A stretch of DNA of 64,000 nt, taken from Neobacillus citreus (GTDB lineage: Bacteria; Bacillota; Bacilli; Bacillales; Cytobacillaceae). The DNA is taken from positions 240,259 to 304,258 of the forward strand of contig NZ_JAGYPE020000001.1 of NCBI RefSeq assembly GCF_018343545.2. Reading direction: 5' to 3'. Of the stretch, positions 36,796 through 45,748 are shown in pieces; position 1 is the stretch's first letter, and each line of letters begins with the position of its first letter. Below the pieces are notes generated by a model. That model saw only the letters and a list, made by a program, of their open reading frames with translations, did not search any database and was not told where the DNA came from. The position numbers and the translations under genes were made by a program.

Positions 36796-37440
36796 CTAAA
36801 TATCCATCGACCTTACAATTTCAGTTATTTTAGGAATTACCTCGAGTAAATGATTTTTAGTCAGTTGTTCAGCTAATTCTCCATCGCGCTCAGAAATCGC
36901 CTTCAAAATTTCTTTATGTTCATTAAGAGATTTTTGCGTTGTCTCTTTATCCTGATAGTAAATTGGATACCTTGCCGCTAAACTAGTTATATCTTTAATC
37001 ATTTTAACGAGCATTTGATTATTACAATGACTATATATGGAATTATGAAAGGTTTCGTTTATATGAAAATACCCTTCTAAATTTTCCTCTTCACAAATTC
37101 CGATTGACTCCTCTATGATAAGTTCCAATTCTTTTATATGAGCATTTGAGATGTGTTCAACAGCAAGTTTTGTTGCTAATGATTCAAGATTGGCGCGAAT
37201 TTCAAAGATTTGCCTTACTTCATCTTCCGTTAAGCTAGTCACTGTTGGCCCTGCATGGGGATGCAATTTAACATATCCTTTTTGGGCTAGTCTCTGCATA
37301 ACCTCGCGTACTGGAATTTCACTCACATTAAATTCTTTCGCGATTTGTGAAATGACTAATCTTGAACCAGGGCGAAAGACTCCCTTAACAATTTTCTCAT
37401 GTAATTGTATATATACTTTATCGGTCTTTGTCATAGACAT
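36796..37440 (-). CDS. GntR-family regulator, FadR/FCD subfamily
   Basis: A 214-residue protein: winged-helix HTH (about 5-70; VISQIAKEFNVSEIPVREVMQRLAQKG) and an FCD ligand domain (about 75-205) with metal-binding residues in the pattern of NETFHNSIY...EHKEIL. GAGGG lies 9 nt before the ATG. Such proteins respond to carboxylic or sugar acids and repress neighbouring catabolic genes. The converging GPH symporter is the nearest candidate target, but the ATATATGATTT motif upstream of the symporter is not found before this gene. Confidence 0.88.
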   Translation of the reverse strand: MSMTKTDKVYIQLHEKIVKGVFRPGSRLVISQIAKEFNVSEIPVREVMQRLAQKGYVKLHPHAGPTVTSLTEDEVRQIFEIRANLESLATKLAVEHISNAHIKELELIIEESIGICEEENLEGYFHINETFHNSIYSHCNNQMLVKMIKDITSLAARYPIYYQDKETTQKSLNEHKEILKAISERDGELAEQLTKNHLLEVIPKITEIVRSMDI

Positions 37441-37465
37441 TGTCTTTGCCCTCGCGTTCTATAAT

Positions 37466-37503
37466 AAATACTCGTTTTCAATATTAGAAAAATACTTGTT
37501 TTC
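37466..37503 (-). promoter_or_regulatory. Direct repeat in the gntR upstream region
   Basis: Two copies of AAATACTYGTTTTC (37466-37479 and 37490-37503), 24 bp apart, lie just downstream of a TATAAT-type -10 box read on the minus strand, 26-64 bp before the gntR start. They may be an autoregulatory site. Confidence 0.5.
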
Positions 37504-37633
37504 ACAACTATTATACAAAAATTTGTACAAAAGTAATATAGATGTAATCGGAGATTTACAAAGATTAATGAACCAATTAAGACGACTTATTTACTGTTAT
37601 TTGTTATGTGGTAAGGAGTTTGGATGAAAGTAT

Positions 37634-37688
37634 AAAAGTCCAACAGGCAGCAGCTGTTGTAAAACCGCTTTTCCTATTGGACTTTTTT
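37634..37688 (-). terminator. Terminator of the M29 aminopeptidase gene
   Basis: Long stem AAAAGTCCAACAGG/CCTATTGGACTTTT (one mismatch) with a 25-nt loop that itself contains CAGCAGCTG. It lies 8 nt past the aminopeptidase stop and would also end a plus-strand transcript. Confidence 0.75.
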
Positions 37689-37695
37689 AACATTT

Positions 37696-38937
37696 TTAGA
37701 TAGCCCAATCACCATTTCGGAAGATTGGTACGACGGTACCGTCTTGTTTGATGCCGTCTATATTCATTTGGTTAGAGCCTATCATGAAGTCCACATGAAC
37801 AGTTGATGTATTCATCCCGTTTTGCTGCAGCTCTTCCTGGCTCATTTTTGTTCCGCCTTCAATCGTCGTCGGGTAGGCCGAACCGATTGCCAAGTGGTTC
37901 GAAGCATTCTCATCAAATAGAGTATTAAAGAAAATAATCCCAGATTGAGAAATCGGTGATGGATCTGGCACAAGAGCGACTTCACCCAGACCTGTTCCGC
38001 CTTCGTTGTCGAATACCAGCTTCTTGATGGCATCTTCACCTTTTTCAGCATTGATATCGACAATTTTCCCGTCTTTAAAATGGACTTCAATTCCTTCAAT
38101 TAACGTCCCCGCATAACTTAATGGTTTAGAACTGCGAACTACCCCATCCATGCGGCGTGTATCAGGAGCCGTGAACACTTCCTCCGTTGGCATGTTGGCG
38201 ATAAATTCTTCTCCTTTTGGGTTTTGGCTTCCCGCACATGCCCAAATATGGTTTTTCGGCAGGCCGAGCGTTAAATCGGTGCCAGGTGCCGTATAGTGAA
38301 GTGAATCAAATTGGATTTCATTTAATTTATCAGCTTTTTCATTCAATTTGTCTTTATGCCGGTCCCAGGCAGCTATCGGGTCTTCTTCGTATACACGGCA
38401 GGTTTTAAAAATTTGATCCCAGAGGGCATCAACCTGTTCCTCAGGGGTAGCCAAATCAGGGAATACCTTGGCCGCCCATCCTGCTCCGGCAGCAGCAGCA
38501 ACTGTCCATTTTAAATCATCGTTCTGGGTCGCCTTACGTTGGGCATGGAAGGCCTTACCAGCAACCTTTTGATACTCCGCAACTTTAGCTGGGTCTACTT
38601 CATTCAACAAGCCCGGATCACTTGAAAGAATGGAAAGACGGCTGACACGGTGGTTTAATACGTGGTCCTCAGATTCCTGAATTTCATAGTCAGGAATGCT
38701 GGTCAATACTTCCACCGGTTGATGCAAGTAATGTTCTTTTGTAATTTCGTCATCAGACCATTTGATAATTACCTTTTCAGCCCCCAGGGCATAAGCCTCT
38801 TTCGTGATGTGGCGGGCTAAAGGCGCCTGATCAACGTTTATGGTCATTTTCACCCAATCACCTGGTTGAACATTGATCCCTTTCGCCACTAAAAGCTTTG
38901 CATACTTATGTAAGTTCTCTTCAAAATTAGGCAGCAC
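37696..38937 (-). CDS. M29-family metallo-aminopeptidase (AmpS/PepS-like)
   Basis: A 413-residue cytosolic enzyme of the thermophilic-aminopeptidase family, which binds a pair of metal ions. Recognised parts are NIQPGDWVKM-like N-terminus (GINVQPGDWVKMTINVD), the region NMPTEEVFTAPDTRRMDGVV, the Glu-bearing LIEGIEVHFKDGKIVDINAEKGED, and the metal-binding end HLAIGSAYP...MNTSTVHVDFMIGS. The GTG start has GGAGGT 9 nt upstream. It is monocistronic. It releases N-terminal residues from peptides; specificity is broad. Confidence 0.92.
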   Translation of the reverse strand: MLPNFEENLHKYAKLLVAKGINVQPGDWVKMTINVDQAPLARHITKEAYALGAEKVIIKWSDDEITKEHYLHQPVEVLTSIPDYEIQESEDHVLNHRVSRLSILSSDPGLLNEVDPAKVAEYQKVAGKAFHAQRKATQNDDLKWTVAAAAGAGWAAKVFPDLATPEEQVDALWDQIFKTCRVYEEDPIAAWDRHKDKLNEKADKLNEIQFDSLHYTAPGTDLTLGLPKNHIWACAGSQNPKGEEFIANMPTEEVFTAPDTRRMDGVVRSSKPLSYAGTLIEGIEVHFKDGKIVDINAEKGEDAIKKLVFDNEGGTGLGEVALVPDPSPISQSGIIFFNTLFDENASNHLAIGSAYPTTIEGGTKMSQEELQQNGMNTSTVHVDFMIGSNQMNIDGIKQDGTVVPIFRNGDWAI

Positions 38938-39125
38938 TATATATTTACCTCCAGAAAATTTTTTGTTTCGATATTATAGTAGCATAATTGGGAGAAAAAG
39001 ATGCAACTAGGGACTGTGCAGCTGTTGGCACGCGGGCATTTAATGATGTTTGCTTATCAGGTTTTTATTTTATTTAAAATATCTGCAAACTAACCAAAAC
39101 TATAGTGGTTTTATAAGCTGAATTT

Positions 39126-39168
39126 TTGAATGTTACATAATATCATGATACAATATGATTATGTAACA
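39126..39168 (+). promoter_or_regulatory. Promoter of the recombinase-like gene inside an 11-bp inverted repeat
   Basis: A promoter TTGAAT (39126-39131), 17 bp, TACAAT (39149-39154) is overlapped by a perfect inverted repeat TGTTACATAAT (39131-39141) and ATTATGTAACA (39158-39168), 16 bp apart. It may be an operator or a recombinase-type binding site. Confidence 0.7.
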
Positions 39169-39188
39169 TGGATTAAGGAGCGTTTAGC

Positions 39189-39749
39189 ATGGAATATGTT
39201 GAAGCATTAAGGGATGTTAAGCAAATCAACGCAATTAAGAAATATTTGAAAAAGTATTCCGAGCGTGACTATCTTCTCTTTGTATTTGGCATTAATACTG
39301 GGTTGAAAATTACCGAAATGCTGGAAATAAGGGTAAACGATGTTTTAGAGAATGATCACACAGCGAAGAATTTTTATCAGTATTCACACCTCGATACCAT
39401 GAAGGAGGTTTACCTTAACCAAAAGGTCAAAAAAGCCCTCCTCCATTTTGTCCAAACCAACCAACTGGACCCGGAAGACTACTTATTCAAATCCAATAAA
39501 ACAGAAAAGCCTATCACTCGCCAACAAGCCTATCGAATCATTCATCAGGCTGCTGAAGCCATTGGTATTGAGGGGAAAATCGGGACCAATTCAATGAGAA
39601 AAACATTTGGATATCATGCGTATAGACGCGGGGTGGCCATCTCCCTTTTGCAAAAACATTTTAATCATTCAACCCCATCTGAAACTCTAAAATATCTTGG
39701 CATCTCTAAAGAGGAGAAAATTAAAACTGAAATTGATGTAAATTTATAA
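39189..39749 (+). CDS. Solo tyrosine-recombinase-like catalytic domain, two catalytic residues replaced
   Basis: 186 residues covering only the catalytic domain of phage-integrase proteins (GINTGLKITEMLEIRVNDV; RQQAYRIIHQAAEAIG; NSMRKTFGYHAYRRG; FNHSTPSETLKYLGI). The nucleophile Tyr169, the His160 and Arg137 are present. Arg I of the usual TGLRI motif is Lys40, and the His of the HxxR motif is Asn134, so strand exchange should be poor or absent. There is no arm-binding or core-binding N-terminal domain, and no phage genes are near. GGAG lies 8 nt before the ATG. The next gene, khtT, starts 52 bp downstream with no terminator between; B. subtilis has khtS at this place. Confidence 0.78.
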   Translation: MEYVEALRDVKQINAIKKYLKKYSERDYLLFVFGINTGLKITEMLEIRVNDVLENDHTAKNFYQYSHLDTMKEVYLNQKVKKALLHFVQTNQLDPEDYLFKSNKTEKPITRQQAYRIIHQAAEAIGIEGKIGTNSMRKTFGYHAYRRGVAISLLQKHFNHSTPSETLKYLGISKEEKIKTEIDVNL

Positions 39750-39801
39750 TGTCAAACCCGCTTAATCCATGAAACAAATTTTTAAGAGGAGGAATCAAAA
39801 A

Positions 39802-40302
39802 ATGAACGTTCGCGAAATTGAACTCCCGGGAATTGGGAAAAAATTTGAAGTCATCACCAAAAGCAAGGATAAAATTGTGGTGATTATTCACGATGACGGC
39901 AGAAGGGATATTTATTATTTTGATCAAGATGATTACGAGGAGGCAATCGCCAGCACAACATTTGATGATGCCGAAGCCCGGCAGATTGCTGCAATCATTG
40001 GCGGAATGACGTATGCGCCAAAGGCATTGGAAACGATTGAAATGGCCTTTGATGAATTGGTTATAGAATGGTTTAAAGTGCAAGACGGGTCGGAAGCAGC
40101 GGACCAAACGATCGGGCAGCTCAATATCCGTCAATCCTATGAAGTCAATATCGTCGCTATCATAAAACAAAAGAATCACAAAGAAATTCATACCCCTGGA
40201 CCTGAAACACTTTTAGAGGAAGGTGATACCGTGATCGTATCCGGACAGCGGAAGCAAGTAAAAATGTTCGTAAAAGAAGTTCTCACAAGAAGGGAAGGGT
40301 GA
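39802..40302 (+). CDS. khtT: K+/H+ antiporter regulatory subunit KhtT
   Basis: A 166-residue soluble protein: an N-terminal half with MNVREIELPGIGKKFEV, and a TrkA-C (RCK-C) domain from about residue 85 (GQLNIRQSYEVNIVAIIKQ, LLEEGDTVIVSG). B. subtilis KhtT binds c-di-AMP and controls the KhtU antiporter. The ATG lies 9 nt after AGGAGG; an upstream ATG at 39769 has no ribosome site. It precedes khtU by 6 bp. Confidence 0.92.
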   Translation: MNVREIELPGIGKKFEVITKSKDKIVVIIHDDGRRDIYYFDQDDYEEAIASTTFDDAEARQIAAIIGGMTYAPKALETIEMAFDELVIEWFKVQDGSEAADQTIGQLNIRQSYEVNIVAIIKQKNHKEIHTPGPETLLEEGDTVIVSGQRKQVKMFVKEVLTRREG

Positions 40303-40308
40303 TACTAG

Positions 40309-41565
40309 ATGACTAACACTTTACTTTTTGAAGTCGGAACAGCTCTGGTCTTGGTTGCCTTAACCGCCTTCCTGGCAAACAAATTAAAATTCTCCTTCAT
40401 CCCATTTCTCATCCTTTTAGGGATGGCACTTGGCCCCCATGCCCCTGAAATTGGTATATTTGATTTCACATTTATTGAGAGTGCAGAAATCATCGAGTTC
40501 TTCGGGCGCATTGGTGTTTTGTTTTTATTATTTTATTTAGGAATTGAGTTCTCAGTCGGAAAATTAATACGCTCTGGGCGTTCTATAGTTGTCGGCGGGA
40601 CCATTTATGTAGCGATGAATTTTTTCCTTGGCCTGATTTACGGGTTCGCTACAGGATTCCCGATTATGGAAACGTTAATCGTTGCCGGACTCTTAAGCGT
40701 TTCTTCAACTGCCATTGTGGCAAAAGTGGTTGTTGATTTAAAAAGAACAGCCAATTCCGAAACAGAATTGATTCTAGGGATCATTCTTTTTGATGATATA
40801 TTCCTGGCGTTATTCCTCTCTGTCATGTCGGGCCTCTTGTTAGGCGGCTCAACTACTATATTTGGTACCATCATATCGGTTCTCATTTCTCTCGGTTACA
40901 TGCTGCTATTTTTCGTTATCGCCCGTAAAGGTACCCCGGTTCTAAACAAACTGTTAGATATTAAATCGAATGAAATCTTTATCCTCGTCATCTTTGCGTT
41001 GCTGTTTTTTGTAGCAGGATTTTCTGAAAAACTCCATGTCGCTGAAGCGATCGGCGCTTTATTATTAGGTTTAGCCCTTTCAGAAACAAAACACCGGGAA
41101 CGAATCGAGCATTTGGTTATTCCCTTTAGAGACTTCTTTGGAGCCATCTTTTTCTTCAGTTTTGGGTTAAGCATTGACCCATTTAGCTTAGGCGGGGCCA
41201 TATGGCTTGCTCTAGGTGCCGTGATTCTCACAATCATTAGCAACTTTGTAGCTGGAATGATTTCCGGGAGAAAAGCAGGTTTATCACACAAAGCTTCCTC
41301 CAATATCGGATTGACAATCGTTTCAAGAGGCGAGTTTTCGATCATTGTTGCTAATTTGGGACTTGCCGGAGGGCTGATGCCTATTCTCAAACCCTTTACC
41401 GCAGTATACGTTTTAATTTTGGCAATCCTCGGACCGTTGCTGGCAAAGGAATCTAAGAATATATACAAATTTTTGAACAAGATATTCAAATGGGAGAACA
41501 AGGCAAAGAAACGGCTCACCCCTGTCCCACAAAAGTCAGTAGAGGATCAAAACAATACCTTTTAA
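40309..41565 (+). CDS. khtU: K+/H+ antiporter KhtU (CPA2 family)
   Basis: A 418-residue membrane protein with about 12 helices and CPA2 motifs: GMALGPHAPEIGIF, FLLFYLGIEFSVGKL, SVSSTAIVAKVVVDLKR and IVSRGEFSIIVANLG. It exports K+ (and in B. subtilis is linked to methylglyoxal and salt stress). It lacks the C-terminal KTN domain, which the separate KhtT replaces. The ATG follows GGGTGAT by 6 nt. A 101-residue membrane gene follows 16 bp later. Confidence 0.93.
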   Translation: MTNTLLFEVGTALVLVALTAFLANKLKFSFIPFLILLGMALGPHAPEIGIFDFTFIESAEIIEFFGRIGVLFLLFYLGIEFSVGKLIRSGRSIVVGGTIYVAMNFFLGLIYGFATGFPIMETLIVAGLLSVSSTAIVAKVVVDLKRTANSETELILGIILFDDIFLALFLSVMSGLLLGGSTTIFGTIISVLISLGYMLLFFVIARKGTPVLNKLLDIKSNEIFILVIFALLFFVAGFSEKLHVAEAIGALLLGLALSETKHRERIEHLVIPFRDFFGAIFFFSFGLSIDPFSLGGAIWLALGAVILTIISNFVAGMISGRKAGLSHKASSNIGLTIVSRGEFSIIVANLGLAGGLMPILKPFTAVYVLILAILGPLLAKESKNIYKFLNKIFKWENKAKKRLTPVPQKSVEDQNNTF

Positions 41566-41581
41566 AGGAGGCCTCATAAAA

Positions 41582-41887
41582 GTGGGCATCGAGTTAGCAA
41601 TTGCATTGTTAACATATGTCTTATTGGTTGTCATGGCTTATCTTGTCTTTGTCTTATCTAGTGAGAAGGAGGAACGCGGCTCTCTCATTATTAACCAGGC
41701 CTATAACTATGCGTTTTCCATATTATCCTTCGGCATTCTTATCGTCATTGCCCTGGCCAAACTGCCAAACGTCACGTTGGATAACCAGACTACCAATTAT
41801 TTAATTTTGGCTAGTAAGTTTATTTCGGTTATCACGCTAGGCGGAAGTGTGTTTATACTAACCAAAAAGTATAAAAGCCCAAAATAA
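41582..41887 (+). CDS. Small three-helix membrane protein in the khtTU operon
   Basis: A 101-residue protein with three hydrophobic helices (about 4-26, 44-61, 73-94). I do not recognise its family, and it is not an evident match to KhtS. The GTG start lies 10 nt after AAAGGAGG. It is cotranscribed with khtU and is followed by a terminator. It may modulate the antiporter; this is inference. Confidence 0.7.
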   Translation: MGIELAIALLTYVLLVVMAYLVFVLSSEKEERGSLIINQAYNYAFSILSFGILIVIALAKLPNVTLDNQTTNYLILASKFISVITLGGSVFILTKKYKSPK

Positions 41888-41917
41888 AAATCTGCCCACA
41901 CACTGGGGCAGATTTTT
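41887..41917. terminator. Bidirectional terminator between the khtTU operon and lutC
   Basis: Stem AAAATCTGCCC/GGGCAGATTTT with a 9-nt loop and T6 tail lies between the convergent kht and lut operons. Confidence 0.9.
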
Positions 41918-41922
41918 TACTA

Positions 41923-42642
41923 TCAGATGTCATTAATAACAATATAAGTTGCTTTCACCGGTCCATGCACCCCAACCACGAGGTTCAGTTCAATATCCGC
42001 CGAGTTGCTTGGTCCAGTGATAAAATTGATGCATGACGCGACGCGGCCCGTTTTATCGTGGATTTGCCGCATTTTTTGAGCGGCCTGCGTCATTCTTGGT
42101 ACTAACGAGCTTTTTGGAATAAGGACTACCGATGCGGCAGGTAAAAAGCTTACTGTCCTCCCCTTATTCTCGTCACTAAATAAGACAGCTGTACCAGATT
42201 CAGCAAGCGTGACCTCACTGATTGTGATGCCAATATTGGCGTTTTCCGCTTTTGAAATGTTCTCTGCTCCTTTTGCAGGATCCCATTCAAAGACATCAAT
42301 ATTTTGTGATTGCCATTCTGACTTCATTAGGGAATTAAGACCCCATTCCGCAAATCGCTCATCTTTCCAAGTTACTATTGGACCTCCGCCAAAATCAGCT
42401 ACCACTCCATTGAGGGTGGAGCCCAAATTGATAAGATCAGTGGTATAAATCGTTGTATGAATCCTTTTACACTGCTCTTTTAACACTTCTAATAATTCAT
42501 CCTGAGAAGCGTCTTTTAACACCTCATCCTGCGGACGGAATTTCCATTGAGGGCGCTCAACGGGTGTGGTAATTCTTGAACGCCCAAGCTGTCCGGCAAT
42601 TTTATTTAAAAATGCATCGCGATTTTGGATTGTACCAGTCAT
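41923..42642 (-). CDS. lutC: Lactate utilization protein C
   Basis: A 239-residue LutC/YkgG-family protein (TISEVTLAESGTAVLFSDENKGRTVSFLPAASVVLI; INFITGPSNSADIELNLVVGVHGP). It is the small subunit of the LutABC iron-sulfur oxidase that turns L-lactate to pyruvate in Bacillus. The ATG lies 11 nt after AAGGGGGG and 4 nt past the lutB stop. A longer frame upstream overlaps lutB and has no ribosome site. It is the last of the lutABC operon. Confidence 0.93.
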   Translation of the reverse strand: MTGTIQNRDAFLNKIAGQLGRSRITTPVERPQWKFRPQDEVLKDASQDELLEVLKEQCKRIHTTIYTTDLINLGSTLNGVVADFGGGPIVTWKDERFAEWGLNSLMKSEWQSQNIDVFEWDPAKGAENISKAENANIGITISEVTLAESGTAVLFSDENKGRTVSFLPAASVVLIPKSSLVPRMTQAAQKMRQIHDKTGRVASCINFITGPSNSADIELNLVVGVHGPVKATYIVINDI

Positions 42643-42646
42643 CGTT

Positions 42647-44071
42647 CTATTTGCCCCCCTTCTCGCGATTTTTAAACCAATCTCTGAATCTCTCTTTATT
42701 CGGTGCTGGGAATTCACGAATCTCTGTCCAGGCCTTCAATGGTCCGGGTCCCTTTGAGATTTTGTCCCCTACTGTAAATGGATTCATCGCCGTTGGTGCA
42801 ATTTTCGAGCCAATTTTATATAAAGTCGGTGACGCTGCTCCTAAACCGAAAGCCTTCATGGCTAGCTTTTCCGAAATAGGTGCTTTGCCTTCCCTTTCCA
42901 CGATCACTTCACGATGTTTATGAAGCAGGTTATGCAGCGGAATTTTTACAGGACAAACCTCTGTGCAGGCACCGCAAAGTGTCGATGCGTAAGGCAGTTC
43001 TTTGTATTCGTCATAACCGCCAAGTAATGGAGACAACACGGCCCCTATCGGTCCGGAATAGATAGAACCGTATGAATGTCCTCCGACATGACGATAAACT
43101 GGACATACGTTAACACAGGCCGCACAGCGAATACATTGCAGGACGGATTGGAATTCTCCGCCTAGAATATTGGAACGGCCGTTGTCCACGATTACCAGAT
43201 GAAACTCTTCAGGACCATCCACATCCATTTCTTCGCGAGGTCCAGTCAACACAGTAATGTAACTAGTTAGTTTCTGCCCGACCGCACTCCTTGTTAATAA
43301 AGAAACGAGCACTTCCATTTCCTCGAAGGTAGGAACAATCCTTTCCATTCCCATCACGGTTATTTGCGTTTTTGGCAATGCCGTAACTAAATCCGCATTG
43401 CCTTCATTCGTAACTAGAGTAATCGAGCCTGTTTCTGCCACCGCAAAATTACAGCCGGTGATACCAATATCAGCAGAGAGGTATTCCTGGCGCAGCATTT
43501 GCCGGGCGTGTCCAGCCAATTCTACTGGTTCAGAGGATTTATTATAACCAAGTTTTTTTTCAAAAACTTCACGGATTTCCTCTCTATTCTTATGTAGAGC
43601 AGGAGCAACGATATGGGAAGGGGGATCGTGATCATCCACTTGGAGAATGTATTCGCCAAGGTCTGTTTCAATAACCTCGCAGCCTTCTTCCTCCAACGCC
43701 TGATTTAAGCTGATTTCTTCGGTCACCATTGATTTTGATTTCACGATCTTTTTAGCATTTTTCCGTTTAGCCACTCCGCGAATATATTCAACGGCTTCTT
43801 CCTTCGTCTGGGCAAAAAAGACATGACCGCCCCGCTTTGCCACATTTTCACTTAATTGCTCCAAATAATAATCCAAATGCTCTAGAACATGCTGGCGAAT
43901 TTCTTCGCCGTGTGAGCGCCATTCTTCCCAGTTCCCCAGCTCCTCAGCCGCCAGGCGTCTCTTCAGGCCCATTCCGTCCTGGGCACTTGAAACCGCACCG
44001 CGCATAAAGTCATTATGGATTCCCTTATCGACACGTTCTTTAAATTGCTCATTGCCAATTTTCATAGCCAT
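42647..44071 (-). CDS. lutB: Lactate utilization protein B (iron-sulfur)
   Basis: A 474-residue protein very close in pattern to B. subtilis LutB. It has [14 protein letters not shown] at the start, the central [13 protein letters not shown] segment, two ferredoxin-type cluster motifs [12 protein letters not shown] and CGACTEVCP, and the C-terminal [12 protein letters not shown] region. It carries electrons within the LutABC complex. I start at MAMKIG; GGGGGAT lies 6 nt upstream. The gap to lutA is 38 bp. Confidence 0.95.
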   Translation of the reverse strand: MAMKIGNEQFKERVDKGIHNDFMRGAVSSAQDGMGLKRRLAAEELGNWEEWRSHGEEIRQHVLEHLDYYLEQLSENVAKRGGHVFFAQTKEEAVEYIRGVAKRKNAKKIVKSKSMVTEEISLNQALEEEGCEVIETDLGEYILQVDDHDPPSHIVAPALHKNREEIREVFEKKLGYNKSSEPVELAGHARQMLRQEYLSADIGITGCNFAVAETGSITLVTNEGNADLVTALPKTQITVMGMERIVPTFEEMEVLVSLLTRSAVGQKLTSYITVLTGPREEMDVDGPEEFHLVIVDNGRSNILGGEFQSVLQCIRCAACVNVCPVYRHVGGHSYGSIYSGPIGAVLSPLLGGYDEYKELPYASTLCGACTEVCPVKIPLHNLLHKHREVIVEREGKAPISEKLAMKAFGLGAASPTLYKIGSKIAPTAMNPFTVGDKISKGPGPLKAWTEIREFPAPNKERFRDWFKNREKGGK

Positions 44072-44109
44072 CCTAAAATCCCCCATTTCTATCAATCTTG
44101 CAACAACTA

Positions 44110-44826
44110 TTAACGGCTATTCAATACCTCGGCAATATGCAAAACCTTAACTGGTTTTCCTTTTCTATCGATACGGCCGCCGATATTCATGAGGCAGCCG
44201 GCATCTGCGCCAATCAAATAGTCCGCACCCGTTTCTTCGACGTGGCATACTTTTTCATCGACCATTTGCTCAGAGATTTGTGCCATTTTCACAGAAAAGG
44301 TCCCCCCAAAGCCACAGCATTGTTCCTTGCCAGGCAATTCAGTAAAGTTTAAACCTTTTACATGTTTTAATAGAGTCATAGGGGCTTCCTTTACTCCTAG
44401 CAATCTCGTCATATGGCAGGAGGTATGATAGGTGGCATTCCCTTCAAATGTGGCCCCGACATCCTCAACCTTTAAAACATCTACAATGAATTGAGTAAGT
44501 TCATAGGTTTTCTCCGCCAATTTCCTAGCTTTCGGTTCCCAAACAGGGTCGCCTTTAAAAATATGAGGATATTCCTTAAACATAAACGCGCAAGAACCGG
44601 AGGGCGATACGACATATTCAGCGTCCTCAAACGCTTCGATCATCCGTTTCATGGCTTCCTTCGATTCTTTTACATACCCGCTATTATATGACGGCTGTCC
44701 GCAGCAGACTTGTGATTCTGGAAAATCTATCTCGCAGCCAAGCTTCTCGAGCAGTTCAACCGAAGATTTCCCTACATTGCCCTGAAACATATCAACCAAA
44801 CAGGTTGCAAATAGACTCACTCTCAT
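44110..44826 (-). CDS. lutA: Lactate utilization protein A (CCG domain)
   Basis: A 238-residue protein with the two cysteine-rich CCG signatures of heterodisulfide-reductase-like subunits: [12 protein letters not shown] near residue 41 and [13 protein letters not shown] near 180, plus CHMTRLLG. It is the first gene of lutABC. In B. subtilis the operon is repressed by LutR and SinR. The upstream region carries an inverted TCCGA/TCGGA pair at 44850-44876; no LutR gene is adjacent and no lactate permease is in the window. Confidence 0.93.
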   Translation of the reverse strand: MRVSLFATCLVDMFQGNVGKSSVELLEKLGCEIDFPESQVCCGQPSYNSGYVKESKEAMKRMIEAFEDAEYVVSPSGSCAFMFKEYPHIFKGDPVWEPKARKLAEKTYELTQFIVDVLKVEDVGATFEGNATYHTSCHMTRLLGVKEAPMTLLKHVKGLNFTELPGKEQCCGFGGTFSVKMAQISEQMVDEKVCHVEETGADYLIGADAGCLMNIGGRIDRKGKPVKVLHIAEVLNSR

Positions 44827-44945
44827 TGTTGTATGCCATCCCCTTTGTCCGAAAAATTTGTTAAAAATCGGATCTGTTTTTGTTTTATTATAATATATTT
44901 CAGTTTATTTTGAATTGTTATATAGGAAATTATTAACCTAATGAC

Positions 44946-44978
44946 GAAAAAGCTGCCTAAACAAAACCGTGGCAGCTC
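44946..44978 (-). terminator. Terminator of the YfjL-like gene
   Basis: Stem AGCTGCC/GGCAGCT with a 13-nt loop; on the minus strand T5 follows. It lies 12 nt past the stop at 44990. Confidence 0.75.
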
Positions 44979-44989
44979 TAATAGTTCTA

Positions 44990-45652
44990 TTATTTTTGAA
45001 CAATTTCCCCTTTTTCAGTGATAAAAATAGCCTTTCGGTTATTGTGATCTTCCGTTTGAAAGAAGATTCTCGTAAGAACAGGTAAATGAATTGACTGGAG
45101 ATAGGTTGCAAGCTTTTTAATATTTTCCATATAGATTTGTTGTTCTTCGGGAGTTTTTAAAAACCAATCTTCTGGCAGATTGATGATCATGACACTTTGA
45201 TAGCCCATATCATAATGAAGGGACCTGTATGTTGGTATATGTGGACCTGCGTCCTCACTTAATTGACGGTCGATGATAAAACTGGATTGCTCTAGATGTG
45301 GAAACAGTTGGAGAATATATTCTTTGATGGGTTTAGCTTCAGGAGAATTCCACAAAACCGCGGGATACAAATCTGCATATCCCGAATTTGAATCGTGTGA
45401 AACAGCTACCTCAAAAACTAACTCAGGATTGCGGTTAGGTGCGGCCTTTGCATAATAGCCAGAACCAAGGCTATTATATTGCATACTTTTAATAGAAAAA
45501 TCCATTTGATATTTTGCATCCAAATAAGAAAGCATTTCCTGCTTTTGCTGGTATTTCCCCCAAGGAGTTCCATTAAAAATCGAATAAATGTAAAGTCCTA
45601 ATACTACAACCAAGCCGAAAAAAATAGTTATAAAGATCTTCCGAGACTTCAT
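44990..45652 (-). CDS. YfjL-like membrane-anchored protein of unknown function
   Basis: A 220-residue protein with an N-terminal membrane helix (IFITIFFGLVVVLGLYIYSI) and a mostly soluble extracytoplasmic domain (NGTPWGKYQQKQEMLSYL; SVMIINLPEDWFLKTPEEQQIY). It looks like the YfjL-like group of Bacillus proteins, which have no known function. AAAGGGAG lies 8 nt before the ATG. It is monocistronic, with its own terminator. Confidence 0.65.
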   Translation of the reverse strand: MKSRKIFITIFFGLVVVLGLYIYSIFNGTPWGKYQQKQEMLSYLDAKYQMDFSIKSMQYNSLGSGYYAKAAPNRNPELVFEVAVSHDSNSGYADLYPAVLWNSPEAKPIKEYILQLFPHLEQSSFIIDRQLSEDAGPHIPTYRSLHYDMGYQSVMIINLPEDWFLKTPEEQQIYMENIKKLATYLQSIHLPVLTRIFFQTEDHNNRKAIFITEKGEIVQK

Positions 45653-45748
45653 AAATTATCACTCCCTTTTTACCATTTTATTCGAGGCTGATTTCCTTAA
45701 CAATAAAAAAAAGAAGACCCGACGAGTAGCCGGGTTTCAACTGTGCTT

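Noticed and set aside
39189-39749. Integrase marking a prophage or integrative element
   Set aside because: No tRNA, attachment direct repeat or phage gene lies nearby and both sides are core metabolic genes.
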